Virus record (IMG/VR): IMGVR_UViG_3300023238_000043
Span: 1 to 24,666 of that record
Direction: 5' to 3' (one strand)
DNA: 24,666 bases
Source of the DNA: a virus
Shown here: positions 13,459 through 20,247 of the stretch, one piece after another
Layout of the letters: each line of letters starts with the position of its first letter
Position numbering within the stretch: the stretch's first letter is position 1
Program-made: the position numbers and the translations under genes
The notes under the pieces: model-generated
What the model saw: the letters and a program-made list of their open reading frames with translations, nothing else
Databases searched by the model: none
Told to the model about the DNA's origin: nothing

Positions 13459-13644
13459 TCAGTATCCACCAGTCTTAAACCAACCCTTTCCTTTAAGATG
13501 AAATCCACCACCACCAGCAACAAAGACTTTCTTTAGTTCTTCTTCTTTACATTTAGGACAAGTAGTCAATGGATCGTCTGACATTTTTTGCATCACTTCT
13601 AATTTGTTTTCACACTTCTTACATTCATAATTGTATGTAGGCAT
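13459..13644 (-). CDS. FmdB-type zinc ribbon protein
   Basis: The 61-aa protein starts MPTYNYECKKC, with a second C-P-K-C at about residues 33-36. Two CxxC knuckles form one zinc ribbon typical of the FmdB/CxxC putative regulatory family. The middle has the usual M-S-D-D-P-L-T-T-C-P-K-C spacing, and the tail is glycine-rich with F-H-L-K-G-K-G-W-F-K-T-G-G-Y, also a family hallmark. The function is unknown; regulation or protein binding has been proposed for the family. I choose ATG 13644 over GTG 13647 because family members start MPxYxYxC. It follows the gp23 terminator and has no clear promoter, only a TAAATA core at 13672-13677. Confidence 0.85.
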   Translation of the reverse strand: MPTYNYECKKCENKLEVMQKMSDDPLTTCPKCKEEELKKVFVAGGGGFHLKGKGWFKTGGY

Positions 13645-13684
13645 CACGTTTCTCAGAGTTTAATTATAGAACTATTTAGCAGAC

Positions 13685-13710
13685 AAAAAAAACCCCTCCG
13701 TGAGGAGGGG
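13685..13710 (-). terminator. Strong intrinsic terminator after gp23
   Basis: On the minus strand CCCCTCC (13710-13704) pairs with GGAGGGG (13699-13693), a 7-bp all-GC-rich stem with one A-T and a TCAC loop, followed by eight Ts (13692-13685). It is the most GC-rich hairpin in the window and ends the long head operon about 50 bases after the gp23 stop. Confidence 0.93.
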
Positions 13711-13758
13711 TATAAAGATTAAAACAAGTTTCTTATTATTATCTTTTCTACTACAGTC

Positions 13759-15099
13759 TTATGCGAGGATGTTGTCTACGCGGAAGATACGGTAGTATTG
13801 GTTGGTACGAGCGGCAGCAAGTCCGTCTTGAGCACCAGCAGTTCCAGCATATGGGTTAGATACCATACCATAACGAGTCTTGAACCCGATACGTGGTTGG
13901 AAATCATTCTCGCCAACTGCGCGAACCATTTGTAAAGGAACATATGGGCAGTAGAAGATACCAGCGTCATATGGGTTAGTGCCTTTATAACCAACAGTAA
14001 CGTAGTCACCAGTGGCGTAGGGATCGATGAACACTTTAGTGCGACCGTTAAGAACACCAGCAAAAGTATTACCAGTATCATCTACGTTCAAGTTAGCAGA
14101 GATAGCAGGTGAATAATCAAGCATACCGGCAGCAACAAGGGCAGTAGCAACATCTGAAGAACAGATTACTACGTTACCTTTACCGCGACGAGTGTCTTTG
14201 GCGATTTGGTTGCTTTCGCGTTCGATTTGAACTAACAAACCTTTGAACTTCTCTACGCTCCAACGACCGTCTGCATCAGTTGACAAGTCAAAGATACCTT
14301 GAGTCTGGACGTTAGAAGTAAGACAACCGATCTTCGCTTGACTGTTGATAGTACGAACGATTTCGCGGTTGATCTCAGCAAGAATCTCAGTAGACAAGAT
14401 GTTTGCAAGTTCAGTTTCAGCATCCAAACCGTGGATTGCTTTAAGATCCTGAGCAAGTTCAAGCGAGTATTCTGCTTTCAATGCACGAGACTTAGCGGTT
14501 ACAGTTGCTTTCTCGATTGAGAAACCCATTTCAGCGAATGCAGAACCAGTGTTGCCAAGTGCTTCAGCATCAGCAGTAGGCATAGCGCCGCCAACTTTTG
14601 GTACATAAGTAGCGCCAGAATCAGCAATGCTTGAGTCAACGTCAGTATCAGTTGCGCCAACTAGACCAGAAGAACCACGGCCATCAGTAGTAGCAGAAGA
14701 GTCGCCGGAATAACCAGTTACTGCTTCGTTGTACAATGCTTCGTCACCAGCAGTAGCACCGGCACGAGTAGTCTTGTAGTTGCTCTTCATAGCGAAGATC
14801 AAACCAGTAGGACCAGTCATAGGTTGAACACCAGCAAGATCGTATGCCATCAAGTTAGGCATTGCACGACGAACGAGTGCAATCAATACTGGATTCCAGT
14901 TAGCAGTACCAGTTACAGAGGCGTTGCTGTTACCTGGAGTTTCATTAAGCATGTTGCTTTCTTCGAGGAATGCTTTCTCTTGGTTCTCAAGGATAGCGGC
15001 GGTTACTGCTTTACGGTGATGATCGGTGATGGCGCCGGCAGAACTTTCATTCAGCACTGGACTCCACTTCTCAATTAGTTTATCGTATGATTGTTGCAT
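13759..15099 (-). CDS. 23: Major capsid protein gp23
   Basis: The 446-aa protein matches T4 gp23 in blocks: ILENQEKAF, V-R-R-A-M-P-N-L-M-A-Y-D-L-A-G-V-Q-P-M, EMGFSIEKATVTAKSR, L-K-A-E-Y-S-L-E-L-A-Q-D-L-K-A-I-H-G-L-D-A, and the C-terminal VGYKGTNPYDAGIFYCPYVPL with F-K-T-R-Y-G. It forms the hexamers of the HK97-fold prohead. T4 gp23 is 521 aa; this one is shorter, as in marine relatives. The N-terminal pro-region should be cut by gp21 at an L/I-x-E site, and L51-N52-E53 fits best. ATG 15099 has TAGGAGT upstream. The gene ends the head operon before a strong terminator. No separate gp24 vertex gene follows. Confidence 0.97.
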   Translation of the reverse strand: MQQSYDKLIEKWSPVLNESSAGAITDHHRKAVTAAILENQEKAFLEESNMLNETPGNSNASVTGTANWNPVLIALVRRAMPNLMAYDLAGVQPMTGPTGLIFAMKSNYKTTRAGATAGDEALYNEAVTGYSGDSSATTDGRGSSGLVGATDTDVDSSIADSGATYVPKVGGAMPTADAEALGNTGSAFAEMGFSIEKATVTAKSRALKAEYSLELAQDLKAIHGLDAETELANILSTEILAEINREIVRTINSQAKIGCLTSNVQTQGIFDLSTDADGRWSVEKFKGLLVQIERESNQIAKDTRRGKGNVVICSSDVATALVAAGMLDYSPAISANLNVDDTGNTFAGVLNGRTKVFIDPYATGDYVTVGYKGTNPYDAGIFYCPYVPLQMVRAVGENDFQPRIGFKTRYGMVSNPYAGTAGAQDGLAAARTNQYYRIFRVDNILA

Positions 15100-15119
15100 T
15101 TGGTTAATACTCCTAGTAT

Positions 15120-16166
15120 TTACTTATTAGATTTTTTGATTGCGGTAAGGTACTGTTCCATCACTGACCCAGGTACAGGTCCAGTTTCTTCAGCAGACCA
15201 GTCTTCATTGATATCTTCTACAATAGTTGCTACGTCTTTCTTAAAGTAGGACTCTTTAACAGTCTTTACTTTATGTGCGAAAGATTCAGCATCTTCGAAG
15301 TCGAGTGATTCAACTAGACCTTTTAACTTCTCAACCTGAGTGTCAGCAAGATCGCCAGCAGATTCACGAATGATCGCGTCACGCTGAAGTCTTTCTAATT
15401 TCTCAGACATTTCAATGGCAGAACCAGTTTGAGCATTAAGTTTCTCTTCTAATTCTGAAACTTGCTCCGCTAGTTCATCAACAAGATTCACTTTGGATTC
15501 AGGTACTTCGATGTAAGATTCGATGAACAAGTCTTTCAGACTGCCCATAAAGTTCTCAGCGATTTCAGTACGCAGACCAGATTCAACAGCAATCTGATTT
15601 TCTTTCATCCAGTTCTCAACTACATAGTTAAGATATGAATCAACTTTCTCAACTAGGTCACTTCGAGTTGCCTCAAGTTCTTCGTCAAGTCGTGATTGGT
15701 ATTCATCTTCAATTCTTTCAATTTCTTCTGAAAGTTTTGAACGAATAGCAGTATCAAAGATTACAGCAGTTTTCGCTTTAAACTCATCTGATAAAGTTTG
15801 CTCTGATTCAACAAGGTCATTCAATTCGTCAGTTACAGAGAATTCAGGCAGTTCAACTGCGTCTGAAACTTCCATATCATCAAATTCTTCTGACATCTTG
15901 GTGTATGCAGCATTTAGATCCGCTTTCTTCATAGAAGATAACTTACCATACATTGCATTCAGCAAACCTGCTTTAGTCTTTGGTGCAGGATCTTGTTTAG
16001 TATTGTCGCCCTTACGTGCTGGCGCTTTAGACTTAACTCCATCTTCTGCTTTATCTACGGACGCGATTGCGTCTGCTTCGGTGCCTACTGGCATCATTTG
16101 AGTACTTCCTTCCTCGATTGAGTTATCCTCATCAACAGGAAGTACAATTTTCATATCTTCCGACAT
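15120..16166 (-). CDS. 22: Prohead scaffold protein gp22
   Basis: A 348-aa acidic, mostly helical scaffold with long coiled-coil stretches (about residues 100-180 and 205-245). The C-terminal half resembles gp22 of T4-type phages: L-A-E-Q-V-S-E-L-E-E-K-L, then R-L-Q-R-D-A-I-I-R-E and E-D-A-E-S-F-A-H-K-V-K-T-V-K-E-S-Y-F. It forms the core around which gp23 assembles and is then digested by gp21. The frame is open to 16220, but that start overlaps gp21. ATG 16166 has a perfect AAGGAGT seven bases upstream and gives MSEDMKIVLP, so I use it. The gp21 stop TAA is part of this ribosome site. Confidence 0.92.
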   Translation of the reverse strand: MSEDMKIVLPVDEDNSIEEGSTQMMPVGTEADAIASVDKAEDGVKSKAPARKGDNTKQDPAPKTKAGLLNAMYGKLSSMKKADLNAAYTKMSEEFDDMEVSDAVELPEFSVTDELNDLVESEQTLSDEFKAKTAVIFDTAIRSKLSEEIERIEDEYQSRLDEELEATRSDLVEKVDSYLNYVVENWMKENQIAVESGLRTEIAENFMGSLKDLFIESYIEVPESKVNLVDELAEQVSELEEKLNAQTGSAIEMSEKLERLQRDAIIRESAGDLADTQVEKLKGLVESLDFEDAESFAHKVKTVKESYFKKDVATIVEDINEDWSAEETGPVPGSVMEQYLTAIKKSNK

Positions 16167-16176
16167 GTTTGACTCC

Positions 16177-16836
16177 TTAATAGTTCGATTTGAGTAACGA
16201 GAGGAAATTTTTGTACTCACGAATCTGCGTCTCGTAGAGATGCTTTTTCGGAGCAGTTCTTATTTCTGTCTCCATATTTTCAATTACTTGAGAAGAGAGG
16301 ATACCATTGTTCCATACCCAGTCAACGCCTTCCATGATACCATTAACAAATGCTGATGGTGCCGATGGATCTTGTACGATATCGACTGTATTTAACATAT
16401 AGTCATCTTTAACGTACATAACGCCATTTCTATTCTCAAGACTACCCATACCACGAGTTGACACGCCTAGTTGAACGCCACCTTCGAGAAGACCTTTTAC
16501 AATCCTACCCATCGGAGTATCCAATATTTGTGCTTTTCCAACAACATCATTACCTTCCCATTGAAGGTCAGTAATGAGATGTGAAACTTTATCAAGATTT
16601 ACAGTCGGACCTTCGGGATGATTCAACTCACCAACCGCTCGCTTCTGACTTACTTGTTCTTTGACGTATTTATCTACAGCACGTTCCATAATCTGCTTAG
16701 GGTAAATACGACCATTTCTATTCTTTTGCTCTGCCGACATAAAGATGCCTTCAATGACAAACTTCTTCTCACCTTGTGCATTCTTTTCGACAATGCATTG
16801 CACATCATTCTCTGTGTATTCAGTGATCAGTTTCAT
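16177..16836 (-). CDS. 21: Prohead core protease gp21
   Basis: The 219-aa serine protease of the T4 gp21 family (herpesvirus assemblin fold) has the catalytic His in G-E-L-N-H73-P and Ser in G-V-S126-T-R-G-M-G-S. The start block FVIEGIFMSAEQKNRNGRIYP is also conserved. The enzyme matures the prohead by cutting scaffold gp22, core proteins and the gp23 pro-region after L/I-x-E, and is self-processed. Its own C-terminus has helical stretches that may act as the core-anchoring tail. ATG 16836 overlaps the preceding TAA by one base, with AAGGAAAT as ribosome site. Confidence 0.95.
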   Translation of the reverse strand: MKLITEYTENDVQCIVEKNAQGEKKFVIEGIFMSAEQKNRNGRIYPKQIMERAVDKYVKEQVSQKRAVGELNHPEGPTVNLDKVSHLITDLQWEGNDVVGKAQILDTPMGRIVKGLLEGGVQLGVSTRGMGSLENRNGVMYVKDDYMLNTVDIVQDPSAPSAFVNGIMEGVDWVWNNGILSSQVIENMETEIRTAPKKHLYETQIREYKNFLSLLKSNY

Positions 16837-17042
16837 TACATTTCCTTGGCAAATGCTACGCCCATCTTTTCCGCTTCTTTCTGCGAACGATAGGTGTCGA
16901 GTTTTTCACCATCAATGAAGACAGTAAATCCTTTGGCATCTTTGTGAATCATTACTTTCACTTTGCCAACTTTCGTATCGAAGACATGTTCGCCAGCAGG
17001 CATCTTAGTCTTCGCTTCTCTAATTTCTTTGAATGATATCAT
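16836..17042 (-). CDS. 68-aa prohead-core-like protein with capsid-targeting-type N-terminus
   Basis: Starts MISFKEIREAKTKM. This resembles the capsid-targeting peptide of T4 internal proteins (MKTYQEFIAEA) and contains I-R-E|A, which fits the gp21 cleavage rule L/I-x-E. The remaining 58 residues form a compact beta-rich, lysine-rich domain (EHVFDTKVGKVKVMIHKD, GFTVFIDGEKLDTY). Its position between gp67 and gp21 is that of T4 gene 68, but it is half the length and I see no direct similarity to gp68. It is probably packaged in the prohead core and trimmed by gp21, and may remain in the head with DNA. ATG 17042 overlaps the previous stop (ATGA), and its stop overlaps the gp21 start (TAATG). Confidence 0.8.
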   Translation of the reverse strand: MISFKEIREAKTKMPAGEHVFDTKVGKVKVMIHKDAKGFTVFIDGEKLDTYRSQKEAEKMGVAFAKEM

Positions 17043-17677
17043 TTAAACTGTTCCAAATCTATGACAAACATATTGAAAGCACCAAATATCTTTGTTCTAT
17101 TCTTGCTTATAGACAGTAGGTATGCCCACTGTGCTTTTGTCCAATTAGTATCTGCTTCAATAATAATGGCGCTTTTAGCATAAGGTGTAAACTTAGTCAA
17201 AACTTCTTGGATCCTTTCTTTGCCTGAAGTCTTATAGACTGGAAAGAATCTTTGAAGCAATACATAATCATAAAATGTTTCACAATCACGTATCTTGAAA
17301 TCATCTGCTAGTACATCTGTGCATAGATAATCAACAGGCACTTCCCACGATTCTCTTACACACTTAAAGTGGTCAACTTGCTCTTCCCACTCTACTGTTG
17401 ATATATGTAACTTCTTACCAAGTCGATTATTAACAAACTCAAGAAACGCAGGTCCTATACCAATATCTAAGTATATCCCACCTCTATCAAATGTCAGTAA
17501 CCTCTTATATAGTAATTCATTAAACTTAATCTGGTTACGCATGTTCTTAGCATTCATGTACTGCACTGTGCTAAGATGCATAGGAACCGCGAACAGTTCC
17601 TTATGCTTCATTACGTAGTAAAGATGATCCTCTGATGCCTGATCAATGATCGCTTCAAATTTTTTGTCTACTAGCAT
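17039..17677 (-). CDS. Class I SAM methyltransferase-like protein in the head operon
   Basis: The 212-aa protein has a Rossmann pattern: motif I Y-L-D-I-G-I-G (69-75), an acidic strand end S-T-V-E-W-E (93-98), D-Y-L-C-T-D-V-L (116-123), then Y-D-Y-V-L-L-Q-R-F (136-144) and a late S-A-I-I-I-E-A-D strand. This order fits a SAM-dependent methyltransferase, although motif I has only G-I-G. It is tied to head genes: ATG 17677 follows gp67 by 20 bases, and its stop overlaps the next start (ATGA). Two TATAAATA octamers lie directly upstream, one only one base from the ATG. The Shine-Dalgarno is poor (AATAAG). Substrate unknown; it may be a capsid protein, packaged DNA or a host molecule. Confidence 0.65.
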   Translation of the reverse strand: MLVDKKFEAIIDQASEDHLYYVMKHKELFAVPMHLSTVQYMNAKNMRNQIKFNELLYKRLLTFDRGGIYLDIGIGPAFLEFVNNRLGKKLHISTVEWEEQVDHFKCVRESWEVPVDYLCTDVLADDFKIRDCETFYDYVLLQRFFPVYKTSGKERIQEVLTKFTPYAKSAIIIEADTNWTKAQWAYLLSISKNRTKIFGAFNMFVIDLEQFK

Positions 17678-17678
17678 T

Positions 17679-17686
17679 TATTTATA
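17679..17686 (-). promoter_or_regulatory. T4-type late octamer touching the methyltransferase start
   Basis: Exact TATAAATA on the minus strand, ending one base before ATG 17677. With T4 spacing the start would be near 17673, inside codon 2, so it cannot give a normal leader for this gene. It might serve the downstream 68-aa, gp21, gp22 and gp23 genes. Confidence 0.5.
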
Positions 17687-17694
17687 CTTATTAG

Positions 17695-17702
17695 TATTTA
17701 TA
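17695..17702 (-). promoter_or_regulatory. T4-type late promoter at the gp67 stop
   Basis: Exact TATAAATA followed by CTA on the minus strand, overlapping the gp67 TAA (17700-17698). It lies 16 bases upstream of a second copy. A start near 17689 gives a leader of about 12 bases for the gene at 17677. Confidence 0.75.
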
Positions 17703-18000
17703 CTTCAGAGTCGTCGAGGTCTTCATCTTCTTCATCTTCATCTTCTTCAATGTCATCCTCAGCATCGTCACCCGCATCTGCCCACATATCTGCTTGCGAA
17801 TTAAAGATTTGATCTGCAATTCTAATCTTCGCCTGATCAAGTGTATCTGACAGTCTCTCGCCAACTAAGTCATTAAACTGTGTCTCTGCCGCATTAAAGT
17901 CCTGCGCTTGTATAGCATCAATTAAATCAGCGATAGGTTGTGAACCAGTCTCAATAGGTTCTGCTTGTATCTCATCAATAATCACGTTTTCATCTGACAT
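17698..18000 (-). CDS. 67: Prohead core protein gp67
   Basis: The 100-aa acidic protein has a middle part (A-D-L-I-D-A-I-Q-A-Q-D-F-N-A-A-E, then L-D-Q-A-K-I-R-I-A-D-Q-I-F) that matches the T4 gp67 pattern L-I-E-A-I-K-S-N-D-L-V-A-A-R with K-I-A-I-A-R. The C-terminal 27 residues are almost all D and E, like the gp67 tail. T4 gp67 is 80 aa; it is a core protein needed for head shape and is cut by gp21. Earlier in-frame starts exist (ATG 18003, TTG 18012), but GGAG (18009-18006) is best placed for ATG 18000, giving MSDENVIIDE. It follows gp20, as in T4. Confidence 0.88.
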   Translation of the reverse strand: MSDENVIIDEIQAEPIETGSQPIADLIDAIQAQDFNAAETQFNDLVGERLSDTLDQAKIRIADQIFNSQADMWADAGDDAEDDIEEDEDEEDEDLDDSEV

Positions 18001-18021
18001 CATATTCTCCAAAATTTATCG

Positions 18022-19644
18022 TTACTTTTCTTGTGTAGTATCTATGTCTTTCTTAACTGGCGCTTTAGGTGCGGCAACTGGTGCAGTAGGAGCAGGTGCT
18101 TTAGGTGCTGGTTCTTCTTTCTCATCTTCAGCACCAGGAGTCCTGTCTACAATCTCATCGTCAGAGATTTCTTTAGCAATGTCCTTCTTCATGTCTTTCA
18201 TATCATCTTCGCTTAACTGAAGAACATTACGCATGACCCAATCTTTAGAGAAGTATTCACCAACGTACTGTGTTACTTCATTCATTAGACCAACACGCTC
18301 TCGAAGAATCTCCATCTCTTTAAGTTCGGTGAAATAGTTGTCCTTCATGAAATCTACATAGATGTCATCTTTCCACTCTTCCCAATCTTGCTCAGTAATA
18401 ATACCCTTGAGTAATAACTGCTTGCGCAAGATGTTCATGAACAGAGCAGAGAATCTACGTCTCAAGCGATCAATGAACTTTTGGAACTTAACTTCGTCTC
18501 GTGAAATCTCAGTACTACGACCTAGTGAGAACTGTGCCTCTTGCTCTAATCGACTGACAGGTACATTCAGTGAACGATACAAACGCTTCTGAAAGTAGAT
18601 AACATCATCAATCTGTCCAAGATTCTCGCCGCCAGGCAGTGTACTAATCTCAGTACCACGCCCGCCTTCTCTACGTGGCAACCAGAAATCTTCGAGCATA
18701 GACATATGCTTACGGTCATCTTTCATCTGACCAGTATCAGCATCATATACTAACTTGTTACGATACTGTGTCATAATGTCTTTCATGTATTGATCTGCCT
18801 TACCACGAGGTAAGTTACCAACATCAATATAAAAGATTCGACGTTCTGGTGCGCGAGCAAGTCTATAGATTACTAGACTATCTTCCATCATGCGCAACTG
18901 ATTAATGGGTTTTAATGCTTTGTGAAGATAAGATACTACCTTCTTTTTAGATTCGTCAAGTAGACCCGAAGTAACATATGCAATTGAGTCAGTCGCTAGT
19001 TTAACACCACTACTCTGATTGCCTGGTTTGTCTTCGTATACGTAGTACTCATCGATGCTATCAACAAGTTTAACGCCAGTTCTGGGATCTTTCTTGTATT
19101 TAATTTCTTTAACTTTGCGCACTTTTGCGCTATCGATGTTACGTATCTCTTGGATGCCCGCTTTCATGTTGCTTTCATTAACAAGCAAATGATAGTACAG
19201 TCTACCGTCTACGTAGAACGATCTGAATATATCGTGACCCAGTTCATTGAACTTGAGCATTGCAACAATGCTGTCAAACTCATCTCGAATCAAATCTTTA
19301 ATCTTATCTGATGCTTCAATATCATCAAGAGCAATCTCGACGGATGAAGAATTTTCTGAAGAAGAGATACCTTCATTTACAATCTCTTCAATTGCCATGT
19401 CTACTTCGGGATGCATTGCAACACCTCGATAGCGCATGATTAATTGTGCATTATCTTTAGACTGGTCGCCTTCCATGTTTACGTACTGACCAAAGTGACC
19501 AGCAGTAGCAGTTACATAACCTGCACCGTCATTGTCTGTTGGAGGCACGACAGATGGCAACTTCTCTTTATTAGAAGTCGCTTTGCCTGCTCTTTTGATT
19601 TCGAATCCAAAGAGTTTTAATGCGTTGTTGTCTTGGTCTGCCAT
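18022..19644 (-). CDS. 20: Portal vertex protein gp20
   Basis: The 540-aa protein resembles T4 gp20 (524 aa) in blocks such as M-R-Y-R-G-V-A-M-H-P-E-V-D-M-A-I-E, F-R-S-F-Y-V-D-G-R-L-Y-Y-H, the stem region with R-L-A-R-A-P-E-R-R-I-F-Y-I-D-V-G-N-L-P, and W-L-P-R-R-E-G-G-R-G-T-E-I-S-T-L-P-G-G. Twelve copies form the portal that starts head assembly and passes DNA. The C-terminus has a proline/alanine-rich linker (PAPKAPAPTAPVAAPKAP). The frame extends to 19677, but that region forms the UUCG hairpin. ATG 19644 with AGGAAAG upstream gives MADQDNNALK and is preferred. Confidence 0.96.
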   Translation of the reverse strand: MADQDNNALKLFGFEIKRAGKATSNKEKLPSVVPPTDNDGAGYVTATAGHFGQYVNMEGDQSKDNAQLIMRYRGVAMHPEVDMAIEEIVNEGISSSENSSSVEIALDDIEASDKIKDLIRDEFDSIVAMLKFNELGHDIFRSFYVDGRLYYHLLVNESNMKAGIQEIRNIDSAKVRKVKEIKYKKDPRTGVKLVDSIDEYYVYEDKPGNQSSGVKLATDSIAYVTSGLLDESKKKVVSYLHKALKPINQLRMMEDSLVIYRLARAPERRIFYIDVGNLPRGKADQYMKDIMTQYRNKLVYDADTGQMKDDRKHMSMLEDFWLPRREGGRGTEISTLPGGENLGQIDDVIYFQKRLYRSLNVPVSRLEQEAQFSLGRSTEISRDEVKFQKFIDRLRRRFSALFMNILRKQLLLKGIITEQDWEEWKDDIYVDFMKDNYFTELKEMEILRERVGLMNEVTQYVGEYFSKDWVMRNVLQLSEDDMKDMKKDIAKEISDDEIVDRTPGAEDEKEEPAPKAPAPTAPVAAPKAPVKKDIDTTQEK

Positions 19645-19668
19645 ATTCTTTCCTAGTAAATAATAATG

Positions 19669-19690
19669 AGGGAGCACCGAAGCACTCCCT
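19669..19690 (-). terminator. CUUCGG-capped hairpin between gp19 and gp20
   Basis: In minus-strand RNA, AGGGAGUGC pairs with GUGCUCCCU (9 pairs, two of them G-U) closed by a C-UUCG-G tetraloop (loop 19681-19678). The flanking ATTATTTA/TAAATAAT can extend it. C(UUCG)G hairpins are known in T4 intercistronic regions as very stable stops or RNA-decay barriers. There is no T tract, so it may shield the abundant gp19 message or attenuate gp20 instead of ending all transcripts. Confidence 0.75.
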
Positions 19691-19706
19691 ATTATTTAGT
19701 ACGGTC

Positions 19707-20234
19707 TTAACTAGTAGTATTTGATTCCCAATACTGATATGAGAACGTCACATCAAAGGTTTCAACTTCGTCACGAGTATCATAACTCAGAGCGATTGGT
19801 CCTACAAGTGTTGGGAAAGCACCTCTGAACTGATAACGCTTTAGTACGTCAGAGTTACGATCCAACTGATCAACAATTAAGTCTGCTTGATAATCGACAG
19901 GATTAATTAAACCAGTGTTAGATTGGTGTGCATTGATACCGTTCATCCAACGCTCGAAAGCATCACGAACATCGAAATCAGTATCGTTAATAATGGTTAC
20001 TGTCCAATCTTCGAATGTACGATCACCAGCAATCTTCATCTCACGACCACGGAATGGTACCAAAAGAGGTGCCATCTGTGATTGTGGCAACTGTGCTGAT
20101 TTGCAAAGGAATGACGTAAGTTCTACGTTACCCCCAGCATATGCCGGAAAGTTAAGGGTTGTCTTAAACAGGTTGGGGCGAGCACCGCCACCTCTGAGTT
20201 TCGATTTAAAATCATCTACGCCTAAAATTGCCAT
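19707..20234 (-). CDS. 19: Tail tube protein gp19
   Basis: The 175-aa protein matches T4 gp19 (163 aa) clearly: A-R-P-N-L-F near the start, then I-A-G-D-R-T-F-E-D-W-T-V-T-I-I-N-D against N-V-A-G-D-R-T-F-D-D-W-T-V-T-V-M-N-D in T4. The end V-E-T-F-D-V-T-F-S-Y-Q-Y-W-E also matches. Hexameric rings stack into the inner tube inside the gp18 sheath. ATG 20234 has GGGAGAA upstream and lies 13 bases after the gp18 stop. A UUCG hairpin just downstream separates it from gp20. It has a diverged paralogue at 12905-13414. Confidence 0.96.
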   Translation of the reverse strand: MAILGVDDFKSKLRGGGARPNLFKTTLNFPAYAGGNVELTSFLCKSAQLPQSQMAPLLVPFRGREMKIAGDRTFEDWTVTIINDTDFDVRDAFERWMNGINAHQSNTGLINPVDYQADLIVDQLDRNSDVLKRYQFRGAFPTLVGPIALSYDTRDEVETFDVTFSYQYWESNTTS

Positions 20235-20247
20235 TGTCTATTCTCCC

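Noticed and set aside
13660-13684. Possible promoter for the zinc-ribbon gene (TATAAT at about 13665 and TAAATA at 13672)
   Set aside because: No -35 box at proper spacing and only 6 of 8 late positions. Left uncalled.
15112-15119. AGTAAATA just upstream of gp23 as a late promoter
   Set aside because: Two mismatches to TATAAATA at the first two positions, and overlap with the gp22-gp23 junction. The TAAATA core is present, but with this base composition it is too common to call.
16167-16220. 18-residue N-terminal extension of gp22
   Set aside because: It would overlap gp21 and lacks a ribosome site, while ATG 16166 has a perfect AAGGAGT.
16661-16674. TATTTATC inside gp21 as a late promoter
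   Set aside because: One mismatch to the octamer, inside a conserved coding region, with no supporting context.
19645-19677. 11-residue N-terminal extension of gp20
   Set aside because: The region forms part of the UUCG hairpin and AGGAAAG is placed for ATG 19644.
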